Source: Thermotogaceae bacterium (GTDB lineage Bacteria; Thermotogota; Thermotogae; B21-G9; HyVt-16). Taken from it: a DNA stretch of 11,748 nt. Where the stretch lies: NCBI GenBank assembly GCA_011043375.1, contig DQYP01000179.1, forward strand, positions 1 through 11,748, read 5' to 3'. The translations under genes and the position numbers were made by a program. The notes under the pieces were generated by a model that saw nothing but the letters and a program-made list of their open reading frames with translations, had not been told where the DNA came from and ran no database searches. The stretch's first letter is position 1. Every line of letters begins with the position of its first letter. Shown piece after piece: positions 1-7,455 of the stretch.

Positions 1-22
1 AATATATCCTTTTTGCTGGTCA

Positions 23-997
23 TTATTTTATAAGACGAAATTTCTCTTTCAATTTTAATAATTCGCATGTGATTTCCCAGGTGGCTGTATACCGGGAAGA
101 CAGCTTTAATAAAGTGCTCATTTTATTCTTTGGAAAGTTGTCTCCATATCTAAGCGCTGAACTCCTTGCTAATTGGGTTCTGTTTGATTGAATCATTGAA
201 TAAATTAAATTTCTTGCAATTCGACCTCTTGCTATTTTATATGAATGTAAATTATCCCTGTTTATTCTCTTAATAATTCTTTCTTCCCAATTCTCAATTG
301 ATGGAGCTGACTCCCAGCGTTTCTTGTTTTTTTTAATCCAGCCCTGTTCTTTGGAGACTTTGCCGCCATCACTTACAAATAATACTTTTGGTATAAACCC
401 CCACTTACCAAAAGTGGCAAGATATGCCCAAAACTCAAGATCCTCGGTAATACGCAACTCAGATCGCTGCCCCCCGGTTCGCTTTACTACATTAGTTCGC
501 ATCAATACACTTCCAGTGCAGACATGATTGTGCTCAGCCCAGAATTTATAAAAATTATCCAGCACAATTGACGTTTTAGGTTTGGTATGTTCTTCCCTTA
601 AAATTTTAGGGCTAATAGCATCTGGTTTACCGGGGTTTTTATGTAACTGCCCCGTGCTAACTGCAATGGCATCGGTGTTTTTTTCCAGGAACCGAATAGT
701 CTCCTTTAAAAAACCTGGTTTCCAGTAATCATCAGCATCTAAAAAAGCCAGGTATTTTCCTCGAGATGCTTTAATGCCTTTATTACGTGCAGATGCAGGT
801 CCCTGGTTTTCCTGATGTATTAATTGAAGATTAGGAATGTTCATGTTTGTAATAATCTCAGCTGATTTATCAGTGCTGCCATCATCAACAGCGATAATCT
901 CTAGGAAATACTCGCCTTTTTGGCTTAATACTGATCTTAAACACCGTTCAATAAGAAGTGCAGACTGGTAAAAAGGTATTATTATACTGATATCCAT
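23..997 (-). CDS. GT2 family glycosyltransferase
   Basis: Cytoplasmic glycosyltransferase of family 2 (GT-A fold), predicted to move a sugar from a nucleotide donor to a growing lipid-linked repeat unit. The 324-residue protein opens with the beta-strand typical of the family (ISIIIPFY, residues 3-10). It carries the nucleotide-binding VDDGST at 37-42, the ENQGPASARNKG segment at 63-74 and the metal-binding DADD at 87-90. A TEDLEFW element at 184-190 fits the acceptor-side acidic motif and catalytic base. No membrane segment is evident; the C-terminal 100 residues are basic and poorly diagnostic. The ATG lies 8 bp after the stop of the upstream glycosyltransferase gene, so the two are probably co-transcribed. 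No Shine-Dalgarno sequence is visible. Donor and acceptor sugars cannot be read from the sequence. Confidence 0.93.
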   Translation of the reverse strand: MDISIIIPFYQSALLIERCLRSVLSQKGEYFLEIIAVDDGSTDKSAEIITNMNIPNLQLIHQENQGPASARNKGIKASRGKYLAFLDADDYWKPGFLKETIRFLEKNTDAIAVSTGQLHKNPGKPDAISPKILREEHTKPKTSIVLDNFYKFWAEHNHVCTGSVLMRTNVVKRTGGQRSELRITEDLEFWAYLATFGKWGFIPKVLFVSDGGKVSKEQGWIKKNKKRWESAPSIENWEERIIKRINRDNLHSYKIARGRIARNLIYSMIQSNRTQLARSSALRYGDNFPKNKMSTLLKLSSRYTATWEITCELLKLKEKFRLIK

Positions 998-1005
998 AGA
1001 AGGAC

Positions 1006-1980
1006 TTAAATATGAGAATATCCTTTTTTATCTCTTTTTAATCGGTTTCTGCAATTTACACAACAATTATTTCCATTCTTAAAACCAATTAAATATGCTT
1101 TTGCGTAAAAGTAACTTCTGAAGAATATTAAATTTGGGATAAAGAATGCGGCTCCGATATCAGATTTCCTGATAGCTCTATGAATACCATTATATGAATT
1201 TATTTTAATTAATTGAATTAGTGGATGAAGCATAGGAACTAAAAAGGCAGGGATCTTTTTTTCAAAATACCATTTAAAGACTCTTGGAGTTTTTATAAAT
1301 GCTTCGCCATCACCTCTTCCATAGTTATATTGCTCTTTCCAGAACTGCCTCAGCTTTTTTGGCCTTCCCCAATAGGTCATGGCTTCTGGTGCATACGCAA
1401 ATTTCAGTTCTTCCTGTATCATCTGCCTGCCGAATACCGAATCGTCTGCATAAAAAGTAAGATCTTCCGGAAGGCCGCCAAGTTGCTTCCAAACCTTTTT
1501 AGTGTACGCAATGGAGCGATTACCCGGCACGAAACCCGGTCCTAATTTTGGCATACCACCATTCTCAATGTAATACTCGGCCCTGGCAACTGCCGATTTT
1601 ACGGTTTCTTTATCTATGCAGGTGTTTCCGGCAACAACATCAATAGAGGAGTCGGTTTCGAATGGCGTAATAAGCTCTTCACACCATATTTTATTTAACC
1701 GGACACCCATATCAGTTGACAGAATATGCTCGTGAATAGCATGTTCAATGGCAACATTTCTACCGTGGGCAGCAGCTCCTTTCTCCTGGATAAGTTTTAC
1801 CCGGTTATCTTGCTCAGACCATTCGAGAAGCATTTCGTAAGTGCCATCATCAGAAAATGCGTCAACGATGACTATTTCGTTGGGTTGCCGGCTTTGTTCG
1901 AGCACATTTTTCTTCCACCTCGGAAGTGATTTGATCTCATTCCGACATGTAGTGACAAGGGAAAATTTAAGCCTGTCCAT
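1006..1980 (-). CDS. GT2 family glycosyltransferase with basic, cysteine-containing tail
   Basis: Second GT2-type glycosyltransferase of the cluster. Numbering from the ATG at 1980, it begins with KFSLVTTCRNE (5-15), has VDAFSDDGT (39-47) as the nucleotide-binding acidic patch and STDMG (88-92) where the metal-binding motif is expected. A later PGNRSIAY segment followed by FYADDSVFGRQ supplies the acceptor-side acidic pair. A hydrophobic aromatic stretch near residues 270-300 could touch the membrane. The tail is short and basic with Cys306, Cys307 and Cys310. The reading frame extends 12 bp further upstream to a TTG at 1992; I chose the ATG because MDRLKFS places the first beta-strand at the usual distance from the start. 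With this start it overlaps the 3' end of the reductase gene by 14 bp, suggesting translational coupling. Confidence 0.9.
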   Translation of the reverse strand: MDRLKFSLVTTCRNEIKSLPRWKKNVLEQSRQPNEIVIVDAFSDDGTYEMLLEWSEQDNRVKLIQEKGAAAHGRNVAIEHAIHEHILSTDMGVRLNKIWCEELITPFETDSSIDVVAGNTCIDKETVKSAVARAEYYIENGGMPKLGPGFVPGNRSIAYTKKVWKQLGGLPEDLTFYADDSVFGRQMIQEELKFAYAPEAMTYWGRPKKLRQFWKEQYNYGRGDGEAFIKTPRVFKWYFEKKIPAFLVPMLHPLIQLIKINSYNGIHRAIRKSDIGAAFFIPNLIFFRSYFYAKAYLIGFKNGNNCCVNCRNRLKRDKKGYSHI

Positions 1981-2938
1981 TTGAATCTTCAAGTCGTTTT
2001 AACCAATTATTATAGATATCCGTTAAAGTCTGCCTGAAAGGAATGGTTGGTTTCCAGCCTAGTTCATATAATTTGGCAGGATCTCCGAGTAATACTTTTT
2101 CATCTGAAAGCCGAAACAGTTCAGGATCAGTTTGCACTTCTACATCTATACCACTTATCTCGATCAACATATCAAGAGATTCCTGTATTGACCATGCTTT
2201 GCCCGTACATTGGTTGTACACTTCCCCTGATTTGCCTTTCTGCGCAAGTATCCATAATGCATTCACGCCATCCCTGACATCAACAAAATCCCTTGAAGAA
2301 GAAAGATTGCCGACTTTCATAACGGGTTCTTGAATCCCAAGCTTTATAGAAGCGAGCTGACGTGCGAAATTCTGAAGTGCGGTGACAGGTGGATGGTCAG
2401 GGCCTACATGGATAAATAAACGCGGTAAAACAACGTCCATACCATAGTTAAGATGAAACTGACGTGCCATCATCTCCATACTGGCCTTGGAAACACCATA
2501 GGGAGTTATTGGATGTAACGGAGTGTTGTCTTCCTGAATTGGAATTAAATGATCAGGAACAAACCCGTATTCTGCACTTGAGCAGGCAGGTATTATGCGA
2601 GCTTTGGGAGAAAGCTCTAGGCATGTTTCAAAAACATTTCTTGAGCCTGTTATATTTAAGGCATACGTAGTGTCTTCTGCCAGCCAGGATTCGCCATTAT
2701 ATGCCTGTGCTGCTAAATGGTAAACTAAATCAGGTTGCCAATCTTGCCAGACTTTTTTCAGAAACTTATGATCCAATATATCACCTGCATAATGTTTAAA
2801 CGGTAATTTTTTTGTATTGTATCTGGAAGATGAGGTTGCCCTGGAAATACCTGCCACCTCACATCCTTCTTTTTGAAGTACACTTGCCAGATGTTTCCCA
2901 ATCATCCCGGTAATACCGGTTATCATCACTTTTTTCAT
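1967..2938 (-). CDS. rmd: GDP-4-keto-6-deoxy-D-mannose reductase-like SDR enzyme
   Basis: Extended short-chain dehydrogenase of 323 residues. It shows the NAD(P)-binding GITGMIG (8-14), the substrate-site SSAEYG (120-125) and the catalytic Y147-x3-K151 pair in PYGVSKA. Several features favour the GDP-4-keto-6-deoxymannose reductase (RMD) branch over other epimerases: the SSRDFVDVRDGV segment, the ARQLASIKLG helix and the terminal FRLSDEKVLLGDPAKL motif. RMD reduces the product of GDP-mannose 4,6-dehydratase to GDP-D-rhamnose; relatives give GDP-6-deoxytalose, which sequence alone does not exclude. No dehydratase (Gmd) is present in the window, so the substrate must come from elsewhere. The gene starts 31 bp after the STELLO-type gene and overlaps the next glycosyltransferase, consistent with one operon. 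Confidence 0.85.
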   Translation of the reverse strand: MKKVMITGITGMIGKHLASVLQKEGCEVAGISRATSSSRYNTKKLPFKHYAGDILDHKFLKKVWQDWQPDLVYHLAAQAYNGESWLAEDTTYALNITGSRNVFETCLELSPKARIIPACSSAEYGFVPDHLIPIQEDNTPLHPITPYGVSKASMEMMARQFHLNYGMDVVLPRLFIHVGPDHPPVTALQNFARQLASIKLGIQEPVMKVGNLSSSRDFVDVRDGVNALWILAQKGKSGEVYNQCTGKAWSIQESLDMLIEISGIDVEVQTDPELFRLSDEKVLLGDPAKLYELGWKPTIPFRQTLTDIYNNWLKRLEDSNGQA

Positions 2939-2969
2939 AGTTAGTAGTTTATAGGGTACTATTTTGATC

Positions 2970-3965
2970 TTAAAATAATAACGGGTTTAAATCATTAACC
3001 CAGGCTTTTACGAGTGTTAACTCCTCTTTTGGAAAGATGCCTTCTCGGGTAAGCGCTTCATAACATCTGATCAGGTTATCCGGAGTATTTTCTATCCCGC
3101 TCGCGAGTTTTGTTGCTTCTAAAACCTGAGTTAGTCTTTCATTGCTAAAATAGCCGGGCACTTCAGCTTCAAAATCTTTCATCAGGTCATGAATATTTCT
3201 GTCCTGATCTGCTTCTGGTGCATGAAAAACAAGTTTGTAATCCATTTCCCATAAACAGCGTTGTGCAACAAAGCTTTTCCAGATATCTGTCATGCGAAAC
3301 GAACAGTAGCTCGGCAGGTAGAGCAATGGAAAAGCTTCTTTCCACCACCACGTACTTTGTGTGTTAAACGGGCACCACGAGCCTTCCTGCAGAGCAATGC
3401 TCTCATTTCTTTCATAATAAAATTCCCGATCACGTGTTAAGCGCCAGATGGCATCTACATCAGGCGAAATATTTGCCAGTCCCTGTTGAATAGGAGCTTC
3501 TATTTCCTGGATTTTCCCATTATGCCTTGGTATAGTTTCCGAATCTGTAATTCTGTCTATTAGAAATCCTCTGGGCCAAATGTTCTCACTGCTAAAGTGT
3601 TTGTAAACATTAATCCAGGAAGTGTTTTCTGCAATCAATGACGAAGTTTTTTTGTTACGTACTTTCCAGTATTCGTTCGGTTTGTTATCATCGTCAGTTT
3701 CGTAAATACAATCTTCTCCCTGTTGCATAGCAAGCAAATATCCTATATTTTTCCTGGAATAATGACCTGTAGGTAATTTGTTTGCAAGTTTGAAATCAAG
3801 GGTTAGTTGCTTTTCAAGCGAGTAAAACTGCGCGTTAGGAATATCATAGGAAGTTGGGCCTTTTTTGTCACCAATAATTATTAGTGAACCTTTTTCTGAA
3901 AGTTTTCTCGCCAGAATTCGGACACTTTTTGTAGGATTTGCAATTGTAGTAATAACAGTTATCAT
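2970..3965 (-). CDS. STELLO/DUF288 family putative glycosyltransferase
   Basis: Protein of 331 residues that I recognise as a STELLO (DUF288) domain. It has an N-terminal strand with TTIANPT (6-12), an IIIGDKKGP nucleotide-site segment (29-37), the family signature HYSRKNIGYLLAM (68-80) and the acidic IYETDDDN (87-94), a probable metal- and sugar-nucleotide-binding motif analogous to DxD. No signal peptide or membrane helix is visible, so it should act in the cytoplasm, unlike the membrane-anchored plant STELLO proteins. Its place between the flippase and a GDP-deoxysugar reductase argues for a role in repeat-unit assembly. Its start lies 2 bp after the flippase stop, so translation is probably coupled. 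Donor and acceptor are unknown, and glycosyltransferase activity is inferred from the fold and motifs. Confidence 0.85.
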   Translation of the reverse strand: MITVITTIANPTKSVRILARKLSEKGSLIIIGDKKGPTSYDIPNAQFYSLEKQLTLDFKLANKLPTGHYSRKNIGYLLAMQQGEDCIYETDDDNKPNEYWKVRNKKTSSLIAENTSWINVYKHFSSENIWPRGFLIDRITDSETIPRHNGKIQEIEAPIQQGLANISPDVDAIWRLTRDREFYYERNESIALQEGSWCPFNTQSTWWWKEAFPLLYLPSYCSFRMTDIWKSFVAQRCLWEMDYKLVFHAPEADQDRNIHDLMKDFEAEVPGYFSNERLTQVLEATKLASGIENTPDNLIRCYEALTREGIFPKEELTLVKAWVNDLNPLLF

Positions 3966-3967
3966 AA

Positions 3968-5416
3968 TTATTTTTTATTCATTAATAAATTATACACTGT
4001 TTGCAAAGTCAGGCCGTTATTCAGCTTAAAGACCAAAGCAATCAGGTAATAGAGAGCTATGTATAGAGAGCCAAATAAAATTATATTGAAAAGATGTGTA
4101 AAAGAATGTATGTTCATAAAGAATTTGATTAACAGAAAAGGAGTGAATCCAATTAATAAATATTGACCGGTAATTCGTAAAAGTTTAAATATGTCGATAC
4201 GTAAAATTCTTTTAACAACAATCAGGTGGATAATTAAAAACAAAATACTATTTATTATTTGACCAATTATCAAACCTAAAATACCCCAGCGGATAACTAT
4301 GACAATATTTAATATTATAATAATGTTTTTAAGTAATTCAATTTTTAAATTCAGGAATGATTTCCCTTTACATAAAACGGCATTCGAGCTTAAGGCAAAA
4401 AATGGAAGAAATAATGAGGAATAACAAAGAAGTTCAAGATAAGGTATGATAGGTTCCCATTTAGAAGTTAATAATAAGATTACAATATCTTTTGATAAGA
4501 GCGCTATCAGCAGTAAAGCCGGGAAGTTAATAAGCGCTGAAGTTTTAAATAGTTTATAAAAATAATTTTCAAGCTCTTTACTTTGATCGGAAAGTGATAC
4601 AAAAACAGGGAAAGTGGTTTTCCTCATTACCTGTTGGATTTTAGAACTTGGAATACTTTGTATTTTATTTGCCTGGGAGTAGTATCCCAGGGCAGTTGGG
4701 CTGTACAATTTTCCAATTAAAACGTAGTAAATATTATGAAACAATTGGTTAATGATAGCAGCAATCATTAAATTACTACCATATGAGAAAAGAGATTTTA
4801 AAGCTTTAAATCTAAAAATTCTGATTGGTTTCCAAGGATCATAAATCCAAAAGGCTAACACGGTTGTTGCTGTCATCATAATATTTTGAACAACTAATGC
4901 CCAAACTCTACCTCCCATCAATGCAATGATTATTGCGGTTGTTCCTGAAATGACCAGAGCTAATAAATTGATTTTGGCCGGGGTTTTAAAATTCATTTTA
5001 CGCGAATACATAGCGTAATGAACAATATTGAAGCTTGCAAGAATAATTGATAATCCCAGCCATCTGACAATTGTTTTTAACTGAGGCTGGTTGTAAAAGC
5101 TGGCAATACTCTCAGAAAATATAAAAATCAACAGATAGAGCAGGAGGGATATGATAATGTTCGTGTAAAATACGGTGGACTTGTCAGCCGAGTCGATATT
5201 CTTCTTATAAACGAGTGCTGCAGCAAACCCGCCATCTACAATAACTGATGAAACTAATACAAAGATGTAAACCATGCCAATCAGGCCAAAATCTTCAGGC
5301 TCCAAAAGACGTGCTAGTAATATGGTTATGCCTATTTGCAATAGTTGTTTACCAAAGACCTCAATACCATACCACTTGATCGCTTTTCCGGTTTTTTTTT
5401 GAATGGGATTATTCAT
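3968..5416 (-). CDS. wzx: Wzx/WzxC-type polysaccharide flippase (MOP superfamily)
   Basis: Integral inner-membrane protein of 482 residues, the usual size for the polysaccharide transport branch of the MOP superfamily. The N-terminus TGKAIKWYGIEVFGKQ (residues 9-24) followed by LLQIGITILLARLLEPEDFG is the hallmark start of WzxC-like exporters. About twelve or more hydrophobic segments follow, with dense Ile/Leu/Phe runs in the last 130 residues. It should flip undecaprenyl-linked repeat units to the periplasm. Upstream is a 50-bp gap after the sulfotransferase; the next gene starts 2 bp after its stop. Codons 6-9 form a run of nine A residues on the coding strand, a possible slippage site. 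A broken second copy of this gene's 5' end lies at 7296-7376. Substrate specificity is not readable. Confidence 0.93.
   Translation of the reverse strand: MNNPIQKKTGKAIKWYGIEVFGKQLLQIGITILLARLLEPEDFGLIGMVYIFVLVSSVIVDGGFAAALVYKKNIDSADKSTVFYTNIIISLLLYLLIFIFSESIASFYNQPQLKTIVRWLGLSIILASFNIVHYAMYSRKMNFKTPAKINLLALVISGTTAIIIALMGGRVWALVVQNIMMTATTVLAFWIYDPWKPIRIFRFKALKSLFSYGSNLMIAAIINQLFHNIYYVLIGKLYSPTALGYYSQANKIQSIPSSKIQQVMRKTTFPVFVSLSDQSKELENYFYKLFKTSALINFPALLLIALLSKDIVILLLTSKWEPIIPYLELLCYSSLFLPFFALSSNAVLCKGKSFLNLKIELLKNIIIILNIVIVIRWGILGLIIGQIINSILFLIIHLIVVKRILRIDIFKLLRITGQYLLIGFTPFLLIKFFMNIHSFTHLFNIILFGSLYIALYYLIALVFKLNNGLTLQTVYNLLMNKK
5392..5400 (-). repeat. A9 homopolymer in the 5' coding region of the flippase gene
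   Basis: Nine consecutive T on the plus strand (A on the coding strand) span codons 6-9 of the flippase gene, reading Gln-Lys-Lys-Thr. The frame is intact here. Gain or loss of one base would truncate the protein almost at once, as in simple contingency loci. The same position in the flippase remnant at 7296-7376 is interrupted by a T, so the uninterrupted run is not needed for the protein sequence. Confidence 0.6.
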
Positions 5417-5466
5417 TTAATTTATTGGAATGGTTTATTATGAGGGATACAATCTGTCTTTACTTA

Positions 5467-6384
5467 TTAATCACAGAGCCAATAATTTAGGTCGCGTTTT
5501 ATAATTTTGGATAGTTTCTTAACATCATCCCTGAAGAAGTCAGACATTTCTCTTTTTAAGCTCTGAGGTAGAGGTTTCCTATTTATCTTAGTTCTGTTTG
5601 TAAACCCAAATCTTTCTCCATATGGCAACTTAGTAAGATTTTCATTAAGAACTCGAATAAAATTTTGCATCCCTTTTGGAAGTTTTCTCCGAAAAACTGA
5701 TAATCCCCTCCATTTATGATTAAGTCTCTCGTTATATCTATTGAACTCCTTCCGGTTATCATCTTGCACGCCCAGAAATTTTAATACTTTTAAATACTCT
5801 TTGCGGTTTGACTTTATAAAATCATCATATACAATTATTTTAATTTGATTTGAAGGGAAAATATTGAATACCTTTTCTACTTGGTTTCCCAGCATCGCAA
5901 CTTCACCATACTGAAGATAGCTTGGGTTTCTGATGTTTTTAGGTAAATTAAGTCCCTTTTTACGCTTTTCTTGAAGTGCCCACGCTTTTGCAAAGTCTCC
6001 TTGATCTTCTTCGAAATCAAAACGTAGATGTTCGTGAAATGAGTAAGCTAAATCCAGAGGGTTTCTTACAATAATAATCAGTTTTGCTTCGGGATTAAAA
6101 TTATATATTTCTCTGATTGCTGTTTTTGAGAACATGTACATTACAGATCCTTCGCCAACTACTAAATGTTTTTCATTAGCTGACTCAAAAAGTTTTTGAT
6201 ATTCGTCAAAATCATTGCCACATAACCAGTTTTGGGGCTTTTTTAAATCTTTTGCAAAATATTCGGGTTCTTTTGGGTCTGAAAAAAAGATTTGTGGATG
6301 TTCACTTAAAAACACACTTAAAGCGGTAGTACCGCTTTTAGGTGCACCAACGATAAAAAAATTTGGTACTGTCACATCTCCCAT
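5467..6384 (-). CDS. Sulfotransferase family protein, probably acting on a polysaccharide or lipid-linked glycan
   Basis: PAPS-dependent sulfotransferase of 305 residues. The 5'-phosphosulfate loop is FFIVGAPKSGTT (9-20), with Lys16 and the SGTT as phosphate ligands. The 3'-phosphate-binding element is IIIVRNPLDLAYSFHEH (103-119), with Arg107 and Ser115. GEGSVMYM (77-84) supplies Glu78, at about the place of the catalytic base in heparan-type enzymes. No signal peptide or membrane helix is seen, so sulfation would happen in the cytoplasm before flipping. It sits between a FemAB-like gene and the flippase, which suggests it decorates the repeat unit with sulfate. No PAPS synthesis genes are in the window. 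The ATG at 6384 gives a normal family N-terminus; no Shine-Dalgarno sequence is visible. Confidence 0.92.
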   Translation of the reverse strand: MGDVTVPNFFIVGAPKSGTTALSVFLSEHPQIFFSDPKEPEYFAKDLKKPQNWLCGNDFDEYQKLFESANEKHLVVGEGSVMYMFSKTAIREIYNFNPEAKLIIIVRNPLDLAYSFHEHLRFDFEEDQGDFAKAWALQEKRKKGLNLPKNIRNPSYLQYGEVAMLGNQVEKVFNIFPSNQIKIIVYDDFIKSNRKEYLKVLKFLGVQDDNRKEFNRYNERLNHKWRGLSVFRRKLPKGMQNFIRVLNENLTKLPYGERFGFTNRTKINRKPLPQSLKREMSDFFRDDVKKLSKIIKRDLNYWLCD

Positions 6385-6541
6385 GATATTTATTTAAGAA
6401 GTAATCAAAACGGCTTATTTATAACTGATATCAAGAATCGATCTGTTTTTTAAATAAAATATTATTCCACTTCTATTATGAAACGCAGTATATGAAAAAG
6501 TTAACCCGGGTAATAATCCAATATTCTTTTGTTAGCAGAGA

Positions 6542-7288
6542 TTAAATTGATTTTCTTCTGATGACGCTACTAAAAACTTTATTCAGGTTTAAAGCCAAAT
6601 AATGAGGAATTGATTCATAAAAGTATTCGTCGATAATACGTCCGCCAAATTCCATTTTGAATCTATCGATTTCATGGTTGTCCTTCTTTTTTGTATGGTG
6701 AGCCGTGCCACCGAAATCATAAGTTATTACACCCTTTCTCTTGAAATATAACATATCCTGGTAGTGTAAGAACCTGTTAGCCCATCCTGCCAGGTTGGTA
6801 TTAGTACCCTTTTCCAGCCTGACGGAAGCAGAGTTGATCATCCTGGCAATGTTTGCCTTTTTATCCGTAATATGAGCATGCATCACGAGTGTTTGATCAT
6901 GTATCATTGCTTTTGTAAGTGTGAGGGGCTTCAGTTGCTGAAAACTTTCATATGAAAGGAAAGCCTGACCTTTTTTTAATGCAAATTCATTATAAAACGT
7001 TATAAATTCTTTCAGATTTGTTTCAATATCGAATACTACCTCATTTTTAACAGCCCTTCTTATTTTGTTACGTGTGTTCGGCTTAAAGTGCTGGAATATA
7101 ACCTCTTCGTTCTGAGTCAGATCGACAAGTAAAGTGTATCTGTGTTTTTTAATAAATAATGGTGCGAAAAAATTACCCCTCACATAATTGTAATTCACTA
7201 TTTTGAAACCGTCCGAAACTTTTATTTTTTTTGCATAAAGTTTATGCTGAATCTTTATTCCTCCTTTGTTCGTGCTGTATTCAATCAT
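6542..7288 (-). CDS. FemAB/BioF2-like GNAT-fold acyltransferase, paralog 2
   Basis: Protein of 248 residues with the C-terminal half of FemAB/BioF2-like (GNAT-fold) transferases: GWANR (168-172), YDFGG (190-194), HHTKK (197-201) and FKMEFGGRI (210-218). The N-terminal half is basic and aromatic. It aligns without gaps to the neighbouring protein at 7456-8193, about 116 identical of the first 240 residues by my hand count, strongest from residue 168 to 230. Members of this superfamily transfer acetyl, acyl or aminoacyl groups; here the likely acceptor is an amino group on a sugar of the repeat unit, but that is inference. The gene starts 7 bp after the stop of the flippase remnant and is followed by a 157-bp gap in which I recognise nothing, then by the sulfotransferase gene. 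Confidence 0.82.
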   Translation of the reverse strand: MIEYSTNKGGIKIQHKLYAKKIKVSDGFKIVNYNYVRGNFFAPLFIKKHRYTLLVDLTQNEEVIFQHFKPNTRNKIRRAVKNEVVFDIETNLKEFITFYNEFALKKGQAFLSYESFQQLKPLTLTKAMIHDQTLVMHAHITDKKANIARMINSASVRLEKGTNTNLAGWANRFLHYQDMLYFKRKGVITYDFGGTAHHTKKKDNHEIDRFKMEFGGRIIDEYFYESIPHYLALNLNKVFSSVIRRKSI

Positions 7289-7295
7289 CTATTCT

Positions 7296-7376
7296 TTAAA
7301 TTTGATGCTTGCCGAAAACCTCGATCCCATACCATTTAATGGCACTTCCGGTTTTATTTTGAAAGAGATTTCTCAC
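7296..7376 (-). pseudogene. 5' fragment of a second Wzx-type flippase gene
   Basis: The minus strand reads GTG followed by 25 sense codons and TAA. Residues 1-23 align without gaps to the N-terminus of the flippase at 3968-5416, 17 of 23 identical, including twelve in a row (AIKWYGIEVFGK). Over those twelve, nine codons differ and every difference is a silent third-base change, so this was once a functional, selected gene and not a recent copy of the resident one. Nucleotide identity over the 69 bases is 52 by hand count. After codon 23 the similarity ends abruptly, and the paralog 2 start codon follows 7 bp after the TAA. The rest of that flippase is absent. The original start may have been ATG where GTG now stands. 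Confidence 0.75.
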
Positions 7377-7446
7377 TTAAAAAAGTAATATTAAACAGTT
7401 GAGCTAGTTTATATATTAAAGAAGCTGGTATTGGTTTTTCACATTT
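7354..7446 (-). pseudogene. Possible C-terminal remnant of a third FemAB-like gene
   Basis: A frame without a start codon, open for 30 codons and ending in TAA at 7354-7356, runs from just after the stop of paralog 1 and overlaps the flippase remnant in another frame. Its segment KPIPASLIYKLAQLF resembles the C-terminal helix of the two FemAB-like proteins (ESIPLFLALKFKEIF and ESIPHYLALNLNKVF): the Ile-Pro pair, a Leu, a basic residue in one paralog and the closing Phe coincide. The arrangement would fit an ancestral FemAB-like gene whose end overlapped the start of its flippase gene. The match is short and could be chance in AT-rich DNA. Confidence 0.3.
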
Positions 7447-7455
7447 TCAGCACAT

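Noticed and set aside
6505..6512. Small GC-rich palindrome ACCCGGGT in an AT-rich gap.
   Set aside because: Eight bases only, with no repeat elsewhere in the window and no nearby sign of a mobile element.
6415..6531. Minus-strand open stretch of 38 codons in the 157-bp gap between the sulfotransferase and paralog 2.
   Set aside because: I compared it with the flippase, sulfotransferase and FemAB-like proteins and saw no convincing similarity; probably non-coding.
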